Assembly (NCBI GenBank): GCA_030272155.1
Contig: CP126191.1
Span: 6,284,501 to 6,348,500 of the forward strand
Source: Tetradesmus obliquus
Taxonomy: Eukaryota > Chlorophyta > Chlorophyceae > Sphaeropleales > Scenedesmaceae
Direction of reading: 5' to 3'
DNA length: 64,000 nucleotides
In this document: positions 12,877-23,700 of the stretch, piece after piece
Layout of the letters: each line of letters begins with the position of its first letter
Position numbering within the stretch: position 1 is the first letter of the stretch
Program-made: the position numbers and the translations under genes
The notes under the pieces: model-generated
What the model saw: the letters and a program-made list of their open reading frames with translations, nothing else
The model's database searches: none
What the model was told of the DNA's origin: nothing

Positions 12877-13541
12877 GGGCGTGGCAAGCTGGCTGCTGTT
12901 GCGCTTTGCTGGGCTGGGCTGGTGTGGTTGAGCTGTTGCTTGGGGGGTGTTGTGGGCGGCAGCTTGATGCAGGCTGCCGCATGTATCGCAGCTGCGGCAG
13001 CACTGGATGTCATGGCGACGCACAGGATGCACGCCTATCTGCAGGTGCAGCGGGTGTTGTGCACCTCTGAGCAGCGCATCTATGGCCTGGAGCCTGCTGC
13101 TGTGGCTTTAGCTTGCTGAGTTTTACTTACTGCCGGGTTGTGTGCTCAGGGCGATCATGTTGTTGCTTGTGGCTGCAGCAGCAGCTGTGCATGCAATGTG
13201 TTTTCCGGCATGCTGCGACATGCGTGATGTCTTGATTGTGGTTGGATGTGTCTTGTACCTATGCTGCACCACCTGTGTGGCCGTACTCAGAGCTTCATGC
13301 CAGTGACAGCCAGTCTGTAAGCCAGTTTTGTGGCCAGTTGTGTTGTGAGGCACTGCAGCAGTGCGCACATCTGTTACATGCCAGTCACTGACATTGTTTG
13401 TATAGGCAACAGGAATGCTCAAGTTCGGGAACTGCTGTCGAACAGTGTTCGTTTTGACTGCGTTTTGTGCCTGTTGTCTATCGAAGCAGCATTTAAACTC
13501 AAAGGCTTGTTGTTGAGCTTGTCCAATGCTTCAGCAGCACG
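12877..13541. other. intergenic region between SNW1 and WSS1
   Basis: This holds the SNW1 3' UTR and the WSS1 promoter. A TGTAA motif at 13316-13320 is a plausible algal polyadenylation signal for SNW1, and would leave roughly 220 bp for the WSS1 promoter. No ORF with family similarity was seen. Confidence 0.5.
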
Positions 13542-15654
13542 ATGCCTGTGGCTCAGACAGATGAGTACAAGGTGCTGGAGATCAAAACGTTAGGCAAAGA
13601 TAGAGATGCTGAAGCCAGGCAGATGCTCGAGCGCGTAGCGAAGCAGGTGCAGCCCATCATGCGCAAGAGGCAATGGACCGTTCGCAAGCTGTCAGAATTC
13701 GTCCCTCGTTCGCCGAATTTGCTGGGACTTAATGTAAACAGGTGTGATGTTTCATTGGCTCTCAAGGCAGCGAAGGAATGGGCAAACAGCCACAGCCTGC
13801 AGAGCAGCAACAACAGCAGATACGCTTTGCTCCTGCTGCTGCTGTGCACTTCCACCGCTCCATATGCATCATGGAGTTGCAGAACTACTGGATTGAATCA
13901 CCCTATCTATGGATGTTATGCATGCTAGCTTGCGCAAATGTGAATTTGAGCACCAGACATGGCATGCCAAAAGCAGCAGCTACACGCTGGGCAAAAGCAG
14001 CAGCAGCTCACACACAGCATGCACGTGGCTCTTACCACCCCGTGCACCCCCATGCACAGGGGCCAGGAGGTGAAGATCCGGCTGCGCCCTGCCGGCAGCC
14101 AGGCAGCCTTTTACGACTGGAACCATGTGCTGGGCACTATGCTGCACGAGCTGTGCCACAACCGCATAGGGCCGCACAACGCAGAGTTTTACAAGCTGCT
14201 GGATGACCTGTGGACTGAGGCAGAAGAGCTGATGGACAAAGGCATAACAGGCACAGCACAGGGCTTTGACGCGGCGTCTGCAGGCAGGCTGGGTGCGCAC
14301 GGCTTCATCCCCACACACAACCCGCCAGAGCACAAGATGGCTGATGCCATCCGCAAGGTGAGGGGCGGGGTGGGGTTGGCTGCTGCAGGACGGCGCTGGT
14401 GTAGACCAGCAGGGTATGCGTGCGCAGCCGGAAGCGTCATGTGGGCAAGCCAGTGCCGATGATCATGTGCAGCAGGTGCTCGTCAGGCACACAACGCATG
14501 TGGTCAAGCTGTGCAAGGACAGCAAGCAAGCAAGCATGCACACCGGCTGCTGGTAATACCAGCCCCAGCAGTGAGCTGTGCATGCTGCAGCAGAAGTGCT
14601 GTTGTTCTCTGTGCGTTGTGCAGCCGGTGGACGTGCCAAAGTTAACCTCTGGTGTCCAAGTCACGCTGCTCCCGCTGCTGCTCTGCTGTTTGCCTTTCGT
14701 GCTGGCCAGGCTGCCGAGGCGCGTGCGCGGCAGCAGGCCCTGATGCCGTCAGGGCCGTGCAAGCTGGGCGGCAGCAGCAGCTACAGGCACATGACCCCGG
14801 CACAGGCAGCTGCAGCAGCAGCAGAGCGGCGGGCGCGCGACAACCTGTGGTGTGGGGCGGAGCACAGCGCAGAGGAGGTGGCGCGGGAGGTGGGCAGTGG
14901 GGCAGGTGGGGCCAGCAGCAGCAGCAACAGCAGCAGAGGCACCACCCCACCAGCGGGCAGTGCAGGAGCAGCAGCGGCAGCAGCAGGATCTGAGCGTGTC
15001 CAGACTGCAGCAGTGGCTGCCTCAGCAGCTGCTGCAGCTGTCGCTAGGCCTGCCGCCAAGCAGTCTGGACAGCAGGCACTAGCGCAGCCTGTGGTGCAAG
15101 CAGCGTCGGATGAGCAGCAGCAGCAGCAGGTGGGTGCCCTGCAACCTATGCCTGCCCAGCTGGGGCAGCAGCAGCAGCAGCAGCAGGTGCAGCTTCCGCC
15201 GCTGCCGCAGCAACCGCAACAATTGCAGCAAACACAGCAGGCTGCAGCCCTGCAGCAGGAGTGGCAGCAGCACCTGGAGCGTCAGCGGCAGCAGCGGCAG
15301 CAGCAGCAGAGGAAGAAGCGGCCGGCAGCAGACACCATTGACCTCACCGTCAGCGACAGTGATGACGAAGGTGCTGCAATGCAGCATGGCGATGCTGCTG
15401 CCAGCGATGGCTGCCCCTGCTGCTCAGGGCTTTTGGGCTTATTGGATGCTGGTGGTGCAGCAGCGGCAGCAGATGCACAGGAGAGAGAGGTGGCTGGGTG
15501 GCGGTCCTGGTGTGCACGGCATCAGCAGCTGCGGCAGCAGCAGCTGACAAAGCAGCGGCAGGGCGGCACTTGGGTGTGTGCAGCTTGCACGCTGGTCAAT
15601 GGCCCGCTGGTGCTGCAGTGTGAGGCGTGCCTGACTGTGCGCAGCAACTTGTAA
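13542..15654 (+). CDS. WSS1: WLM-domain DNA-dependent metalloprotease (WSS1/SPRTN-like)
   Basis: Three exons join in frame to 480 residues: 13542-13741, 14060-14357, 14710-15654. The WLM domain occupies about residues 1-175. It contains LGLNVNRGQEVKIRLR and the zinc protease motif HELCHNRIGPH with H95, E96, H99 and H105. The third exon carries MRHMT-like YRHMTPAQ and then a long Gln/Ala-rich disordered linker. A SUMO-interacting motif follows at about 375-386 (TIDLTVSDSDDE, hydrophobic core plus acidic tail). The last 29 residues are a RanBP2-type zinc finger with cysteines at 456, 459, 470 and 473. Wss1 cleaves proteins cross-linked to DNA and is recruited through SUMO, so this one should act in nuclear DNA-protein-crosslink repair. 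Confidence 0.94.
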
Positions 15655-15985
15655 CGGTGCAAGACTGCTTTGCAGTGCTTTGAGGCGACCTGGTTGGCGA
15701 GTTACGTGTTGGCACACTGGTCACTTTTCCAGGGTGCATGACGTCAGTTGCGCCTGTACCCTAGCCTGATGGTAGTAGTGAGTGTGAGTAGGTTCAATCG
15801 CTGCATTTGCTCCTAGGTGCGCTGCTAAAACACACCAGGCTTTATATGTACATAGATCGAGCAATCCGGATACGACTAGAGCGACCTCCTTGTGCATCCA
15901 GCTCACGTGCGACCTTGAACAGAACGCTTTCGCTCGCCCATCACGTGGCACACCGCGGTTGCATCTCCGACGACTCTGTGCACTC
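15655..15985. promoter_or_regulatory. short intergenic region / putative promoter of the TauE-type gene
   Basis: 331 bp separate WSS1 from the next start codon. A TTATATGTA word at about 15841-15849 could serve as a TATA-like element about 140 bp before the ATG. The WSS1 stop codon overlaps a TGTAA at 15650-15654. No coding content was seen. Confidence 0.3.
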
Positions 15986-18691
15986 ATGGCACACACATCT
16001 TTCGTCAGGCTAGCAGCTGTGCTAGCGCTAGGGTTGGCAGCAGCAGCTGTGTGCAGTGCTGACAGGTGCGAAATCCAGTTCTTCCTCCTCTGCAGCAGGG
16101 CAGACGCTGCTGGGGCTTGACTTACTTTTTGTCAACATAATTGCAGGCTTGAATCTAGCAATGCACGTGCAGCATGGCCCCTCAGCGCCTCTGCAGCTCA
16201 AGGCAGCAGCATCCTGCAGGCATCCGTCCAGGCCAGTGCTGTTGCAGCTGAGCAGCAGCAGTTTGTGCTGGACACCCGCAACATCGTCGCCCTCATGGTG
16301 GCATTCTTGGTGAGAAACGAGTTTGCCTTGCACCTTAAGATCGTAGCTGTGTGCAGCACACAGTACCTGCAAGCGACCTGAGCTGCTGTGGTGACATGTC
16401 AGGCCTCAATGCGTCACATGATGCACCCCATGCAATGCTGCAGGCTTACTCAGACACACGTGCAAACAGGACCTTCATCAGGCGTTGGTCGTTGCTGAGC
16501 CTCCAGTACATCTGCAAACAGGGACCTTCATCAGTCGTATGTGCGTGGTGCTGCAGGTGGCGTCACTGGCTGCATCAGCTGGTGTTGGCGGTGGGGCCTT
16601 CTTTGTGCCGCTGGCCATGGTCTGCCTCAGCATGAGTGAGCGCCTTACTGGCAGCTGCTGCCGTCGGCGCCGTGTTGGTGCATTCACAGCAAGACTGGTG
16701 CACAGGCTGAGTAGTACTGAGTTCACTTCACTCTGCAATGACCCTGGTCTAGTAGTGCATTGCTGCATGTTAGGCAGCAGCACTCTGGCATCGCAGCAAT
16801 GCCTGCAACTGCAGCAGCACCGCTAGTCAGCTGGATGCTATTGCGTCATGTGCATGTGCTGCCGTTTGCCTTCCCCCCTTCATCCTTTTCCTGCAGGCCT
16901 CAAGGAGGCCACTGTGCTGTCCCAGGCCAGCATTGCAGCGGTGTCACTGGCCAGCATCGGCTTCAACCTGCGCAAGCGCCACCCGCTGCACCCTGACAGC
17001 AAAACCCTCATCGACTATGAGATGTGCCTCACCATGACGCCTGCACTGGTGAGCACGCAGGCTGCCGCTGCGGTGGTTTGGTTGTGTTGCTGGTCAGCAT
17101 GGCTGATGCCCAGCTTGCTGAACACTGCTGTGCAGCAACGCACGCTGCTGCTGCGGTGTTGCTTGTGCTGCCAGCTGAGCTGAATGCATGTCCAGCTCGA
17201 GGACAACCGCCAGCTGGTGCGCATGGCCGATTGCAGTAGCATGCAGCACAGCAAGATACTGACGCTTGATTGCACGCGTTTATGACATTACACCTTCAAC
17301 AGAAAGTACGATTCTTCCTCCTCGTTCCGCATGGGCCAATGGCGGTGTTGCCGTAGTTTGCAATTGGTGACATGTTGATGTAAACCTCTGCTGGTGCTGC
17401 TGCTGCTGCCGCCAGCTGCTGGGCGTGTCCATTGGCGTGCTGTTCAACGCTGCCTTCCCCACCTGGCTCATCACCAGCCTGCTCATCGCCATGCTGGCCT
17501 TCATGAGCGTCAAGACGGGACAAAAAGGGGCCTCACTCTGGCGCACTGACACCACAGCGCTGCAGCGCCGCCAGCAGCAGCAGCAGCAGCAGCAGGCTCC
17601 AGCAGCAAACAGCAACAGCAGCGCTGATGCAGGCGTGCTGCCTGTGTCATCCACTGGTGCAGCGCCTGCTGCTGTGGTGGTGTCAGATGGCGCTGCTGCT
17701 GATGCAGATGTCAAGCCGCGGCGCGCACCCTACCCCTGGTCTCTTGCGGTGGGGGTCCTGCTGCTGTGGGTAGGCTTCTCAGGGCTGCAGCTGCTGCGCC
17801 AGACCACGGAGCGCTGCTCCCCCGCCTACTTCGCAGTTACAGCTGCAGAGGTGAGCGCTGCTGCGGCTGCCAGGATGCCTGCTGCAGAGAGTAGCTCATG
17901 CCGCACTCACTTGTCCATGGGCGGGGCACAGGCAGGATGATGTCATTGGCAGCAAAATGCATTTGTTTGCATTCGGCAGGCAAGGCTGGCTGTGTTTTTG
18001 AGGAATGCACGGTCGTGCTGATCACCAGCCAGTCTGCATTTGCTCGCGCAGTCATCCGCCCAATCTGGCGGTGTGCTCTTTGTGCATGCTGCCGCAGGTT
18101 GTGTTTGGCGCTGGCGCCAGCCTGATGTTTGCCTACTACTGCATTGCGCGGCCTGCCAGGCAGCAAACGGCCCCAGACAGCCTCACCGCTCCGCTGCTAG
18201 GCGGCCAGCAGCCCTCACTCCCGACCCTGATGCAGCAGCAGCAGCAGCACATGCAGCAGAGCATGCAGCAGCTCTCAGTGCAGGCTGCCAAGGTGGCGGC
18301 TGCTGGAGTGCTGGCTGGCGTGCTGGGCATTGGAGGTGGCATGCTGATGGCACCCATGATGCTGGCGGCTGGGGTGCACCCGCAGGCAGCATCTGCCACC
18401 AGCAACATCCTTGTCTTCTTTTGCTCCAGCTCTGCTACGCTTGCATTCTTCCTAGCTGGCAGGGTCAACCTGCAGCTGTCGGCAGTGTATTGTTTGGTGT
18501 GCGGGGTTGCGTCACTGGTGGGCCTGACGCTGTTTGGCCGGCTGGTCAAGGCGTCTGGCCGGCCGTCCATTGTGGTGCTGCTGCTGGCGTTCATCATGGT
18601 GTCTGGCGCGGTGTGCAGCGGCGTGTTTGGGTACCTGGATGCATGGCGGCAGTGGCAGGAGGGCACCGGCGGCTGGAAGAGCGTGTGCTGA
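15986..18691 (+). CDS. TauE/SafE-family multi-pass membrane transporter (anion/sulfite exporter type)
   Basis: Six exons join in frame to 500 residues: 15986-16065, 16147-16309, 16557-16635, 16897-17048, 17416-17850, 18098-18691. Exon 1 encodes a hydrophobic signal peptide (LAAVLALGLAAAAVCS). The two family half-repeats are recognisable. The first is VASLAASAGVGGGAFFVPL followed by SLKEATVLSQASIAAVSLAS; the second is AAGVLAGVLGIGGGMLMAPM followed by HPQAASATSNILVFFCSSSA. Gly-rich GxGGG turns occur in both. About ten membrane segments are expected. The two halves are joined by Gln- and Ser/Ala-rich loops. Family members export sulfite, sulfoacetate or other organic anions; the substrate here is unknown. 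The Ser at the exon 3/4 junction (usually less conserved) depends on a split codon. Confidence 0.9.
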
Positions 18692-20742
18692 GAGGTAGCA
18701 GCGGCATGACACGACTGTACTACAGTCGTGTGGTACACGACTGCGACAGGTAGCAGCCGCTTGCGGCAAGCACTAGGGATGCGATGCCTGGGAGGCATTG
18801 AAAGAGTCGTTCTAGACAGGTGTGCTGTATGTTTCTGTTGCGCTGCATCATCTTGTAGCGGGCCAGCATGGCACCACAGCTGCAGCAGCAGTCGTGCAGT
18901 TTATTGCTGCACTCTGCAGGCCAGCCAGCGTCCCCTAGGGGTCAGCAGCTGTTGTTTTGCTGGGCCGGGGCTGTTTTTGGCATGCTGTCAACGCTTTGAA
19001 CCACGTTATATGGTGTCAAGCATCCTGCAAAGACTGTTTGCAAACCAAGTGGTACTGCAAGGGCTCGCACTTGCTAATGTCGAGACCAAGATGCTCTCTA
19101 GAGAGACAGATCTGTTATGGACACGCCAGCTGCCGTCACCCATCCCTGCCATTGTGTGCCAGCTTCCAACAGTATGAAGCAGAGCTGTTGGTTACCCCAA
19201 GACCTTGACAGAGCCAACGCTAACAATGCGAGCTGTCGCCAGGCCAAAGACAAAATAGGCAGCAGCGCTCACTGACCACACTGAGATATGTTCAGCGCAC
19301 GTTGGCTGCATAACCAGGCTGACGGATGCATTCAAGCAGCATGTTGCGGCCCATGCTGGATCGAGTGTAAAAAATGTAACACAATATTGCCAGCTGGGTT
19401 GCTCAGGCCGTGCAGGGAGGATGCGAGAGAGCCGGCAGCGTAACCCCACCAGCACGCTGTTCAGAAGAAAGCAACACCCGAAAGATGCTGCGTTGAACAC
19501 AGCAGTACTGCAAGCGCACGCTCTGAAGACGTATAAGAGACTATGCGCTGCAAAACCACCATACAAAGAGATGGTGCCAATTGCGCAACATGCCGCATGT
19601 TACACGCGTGTCATGCACAGCAACCAGTTAAGCACGTTGCACTGCTGACAGCTTGCCTGCTGCTCACAGCTTGTGCCAGATAATCAATGACAAGGCATGA
19701 CACAACAGCGCATGCCTGCATAAAGCCACAGCAACTGCTGGCGCAAGTTTCAATGCATGCGCCGTGCACGCATGCATGAGGACATCACCCGCAAGACACA
19801 GAAGGCAAGGCACTAGCAGCGGGCACAGCCTGTGCATGGGATACGACTCATGGACAACCCTGGACAAAGAAAGACCTCTGGAGGCTAAACACAGCCTTGT
19901 TTGAAGGCCGTAAAACCCAGCATTGCAGGATATGCCTTACAACACAGTCACCAAAAGAACCCTCTTGTGTAACGCTCCCAACAAGCAGTTGTCACTGCTG
20001 AGATCTGCCAAGCTATACCTAATGCAGCAGACCAGGCAATGCACCGCCCAAACACACCCAGGTGACTGCTACCTGCACCATAACATGCCTATGCTAAGCG
20101 CGTAACCGCCAATCCTTGGCACGCCCTGACAATCACTGCACCATGCAGCAGCAACAGCAGGTCTAGGGTGCCTGGCATGCTGAACGCTTGCCAGCTATTG
20201 GCGGCGGCCACATATCTATGCCCAGGCATGCTGCGGGTGAACTGCCGGCTAATATCAGCCAAGGCATTCAGAAGGTGCGCCATGCATGCAAACAATCGCC
20301 GATCATTTGTGCGCGTGGACCTGCGCCTCACAGCTTTGCAACAACGAGATCCACACCAATGCGGCAGAGCACCAGTGCCGCATCTGCCTGAGCAGCAGCA
20401 TCAGACATGCACAGCTCAAGCAAGCCACAACCAGCCCTGCACATGTCGATCAAGCATGCGGTGTCCCCTGTACCCCACGCACCCCACCAGCAAACTATCT
20501 GCCTGCCTACCCACCCACACCAACACCAACCCTTATCCCAGCTCGCCACTGCACACACCAGCACCGACATAGCTGATGCATGCGGCAGCGCCAACGGCAC
20601 CACTGCGGCGTGTTGGCGCTGCTGCTGCCCCGGCAGCAGCGCCTGCTCAGGCCTGCCTCCACCAGCAGCGCGCCCCGCAGCGCTGCTGGCCCAGCAGCAG
20701 CGCCCACAGCTGCAGCCACGCAGCACCCGCCTGCTCTGCGGC
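18692..20742. other. convergent intergenic region between the TauE-type gene and PPKL
   Basis: The two flanking genes point at each other, so this 2-kb stretch should be mostly 3' UTR from both strands plus a spacer. TGTAA motifs on the + strand lie at 19366-19370 and 19375-19379, and the reverse-strand equivalent (TTACA) occurs near 19937. No coding exon was recognised. Confidence 0.5.
18709..18731 (+). repeat. perfect inverted repeat (hairpin) just after the TauE-type stop codon
   Basis: ACACGACTGTA is followed by a single C and then its exact reverse complement TACAGTCGTGT. The 11-bp stem begins 18 bases after the TGA. A partial third copy (ACACGACTG) follows at about 18735-18743. It should lie in the 3' UTR of the transporter mRNA. 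Confidence 0.85.
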
Positions 20743-23700
20743 TTAGAAGTACTCTAAGCTAGAGCCAGGTGTGTGTGGCCGGCCGCGCGGCGGCGTCGGC
20801 GGCCGCTCCTCATTGACCTGCGTCATCCAGGTGTCCGCGCCGTGTGTGCCGGGCTCCTCATCAAGAGGGCCGCCGCTGCTGTCTGGTGTGTGTGGCGTGG
20901 TGGGCGGCACTGGGTGGATGAGCTTGGGCACCATGACCAGGTCCCTGCCCAGCACCAAGATGGCGCCTGCATTGCCCGCTGTGCCGCAGTAGTTGGTGGC
21001 GCTGAAGAGCGTGATGAGGTGGCCCTGCGCAAAGCGCTCGAAGCCGTCCATCACGCACTCGTGCGCGCGCACGATCATCTGCAGGTTGTTGGTCTGCGAG
21101 GCAGCAGCAGCGCAAGCAGTGCACGTGCAAGGCGAGTCAGCAAGGAGACGAACGGAGCGGCACAAATTGCACGGAGACATGCCCATGCGCACACGAGCTG
21201 ACTGATCATTCCCAGCATGCACGCACAAGTGCCGCTGCGCAAGCCCGCCAGCCCGCCGCGCACCTTGCAGAAGTCCTTCACCCTGTCTGGCCCGAACGTG
21301 ACCAGGCCTGGCCCCCTGGGGCTGGGCTGCACGCCCTGCACGCTGTCGTTGGTGGTAGGGTCGCTCCACAGCAGGTCCATCAGCACAGGGCCGCCATCCT
21401 GTATGCAGCGCAGCAGCAGCACGCAGCAGCAGGCAGCTTCATCCGTCACCGTTGCCTATTTCAAGCACGACGCTGACTAGATTATGGTGTAAGGACTGCA
21501 GTGCCCTGGCTGACGCTTGCTGCGGCACTTGCTGCAGCACCTACGCGCCCAACGCACTTCTCTGCCCCTGCTGTTGCCACACTACCCGTATGCTGCAGCA
21601 GCCAGCAGTTGTGTGTGCTTTGCTCACCTCCATGGTGATGGGCCGCTCCAGCTCCGCGATCTGCTCGATGCGGTTGATGCAGCGCCCGATGCCGCCGTGC
21701 ATGCACAGGATCTTGCCCTCAATCAGCGCGGCCAGCGGCAGCCAGTTGAACAGTGCGTTGATGCGCTTCCACACCCAGATGCCGTCCTCGTCGCCCAGCC
21801 GCTCTAGGCACTCCAGCCTGTACGCACAACAGGCGCCAGTGAGAAAAAGGTGCAACAGATGAGACAGAGAACAAGCAACAGTTTTTGCACACAGCAGTGC
21901 AACGCAGTGCATACAGGGCTCACCGCAACAACGGCGAGTGCACGACTCCACCATTCTTGCCAGAGCCAAGCACACCTGAAGCCAAACAGTGCGTTGATGT
22001 CTGCTGCTTCGTGGTTGCCGCGGATGAGGTGCACGCTGCGCGGGTGCTCGATCTTCAGCGCCAGCAGCAGGCACATCGTCTCCAAGCTGTGGCTGCCCCT
22101 GCAGACCCACGAGCAACATGCGCAGGCCACGCAGGCGTCAGCAGCACGTCCTGAGGCTGTTAATGGGACAAAGAAGCCCAAATACTACGCCGGCAAAACA
22201 CAACCATATGCTTTGTATCCACACATGCCAGCAGCTACAGTCAACAAGGAAGACTGACACAAAGGGCGGCGCCAAGACTGTCCCAAGCATCAATGAGCCC
22301 CCCAGGCGCCGCTGCACGCCGCACCTGTCCACGTAGTCGCCTAAGAACAGGTAGTCGATGTAGGTGATGTCGCCCGCTGTGTTTGGTGCGCCGTACTCCT
22401 CAAACAGCCGCATGAGGTCCCCAAACTGGCCGTGCAGGTCGCCAAAGATCTTGATGGGCGCCTGCAGGCATGAGAGAGGTCACACAGTAAGCAGCCATGA
22501 AGCACCAGCCAGCATCCATTTGCTGCAGCACTTGAAAGCAGAGCACAATGCAAGGAAACCAGCCAGGTGGAAGGCAGTTGCAGCCTAGCTAGCTAGAAGC
22601 TGCTAGCCGCATGATCAATGCTTGCCATGGTACAGCTGCCTGGGTACTGCCCGCTGCAGCTGCCAGTGTGCCACGTGTTGCTGCAGGCTGCGCACCTTCA
22701 GCTCCAGCACGCTCTTCTCCTGCTTGAACAGCTTCTCTGCATTGTCGCACAGCTCCACAATCTCCTCAGCCTACAGCGCAGCAGCAGCAGCACAATCATG
22801 GCACAGAATGCGCTGTGTCGGTTGGTCAACACGTTGATAAGCCCCATGACGCAATCCTGGCCAGTCCAGACACATGAAAAATCTGCTCGAGTGGCAATTT
22901 GAGTGCTGATCACATAGCATGTACTTGTAAGACACTGCATGCAGGGTGCAAGCCAGGAAAGCAATATACACCGCCATGGCTGTTGCCGAGTAAAGGAGCA
23001 TGGCGCAACAAGTAATCCACTTCTGCAGCTGCTGCAGCCACACTGCTGCCGGTCACGCACCGCCAGCATGAAGCGCCGGTCCTCGTGGTTGGGCTTCCAC
23101 TGGCGTGGCCGCAGCAGCTCATTAATCACGCGCTTGTGCACGCCCGGCATGCTGACGGTGCGCTGGAACAGCGGCGTCTTGCCCTCGGGCGTGCCCTTGT
23201 CGTAGATGCTGACGCGCCTGCCCTCGTTGTCCAGCTGGTCTATTGACAGCTGCCGCACCAGGCCCCTGCACGCACACCACCAGGCGCACTGAACACCCAA
23301 GATAGCGCAGAAGTCTTCCAGCTAATGCAGTGTCAACCTATGGCTGCAGAGTTGCCAGGCTCAGAGCACAACTAAATCCTCAACAGGCCCCAAGCTGCTC
23401 ACGCAATCTTGCTGTGCCAGCATCCAGCAACCCACCTCAGCGGCGGCTCCATGGGCGCCACGACTGCTCTGTGGTACAGCCGCACATCAGGCGTGGGCGG
23501 TGACGCGCCTGCCCTGTGGTGCTGGTTTAGTGTGAGTGTGGGGCTCTCATCCCGTGCGGGACTGCTCATGGCTCTGTCATCAACCTGCTCAGGGCTGCCG
23601 CCTTGGCTGTTGCTTCTGCTAGCCACTGCTGCTGCTACTGCTGCTTCTGCTGCTGCTGCTTCTGCCAGCATCTGTGCTGCGCTGGCGCTGCCGTGAACAC

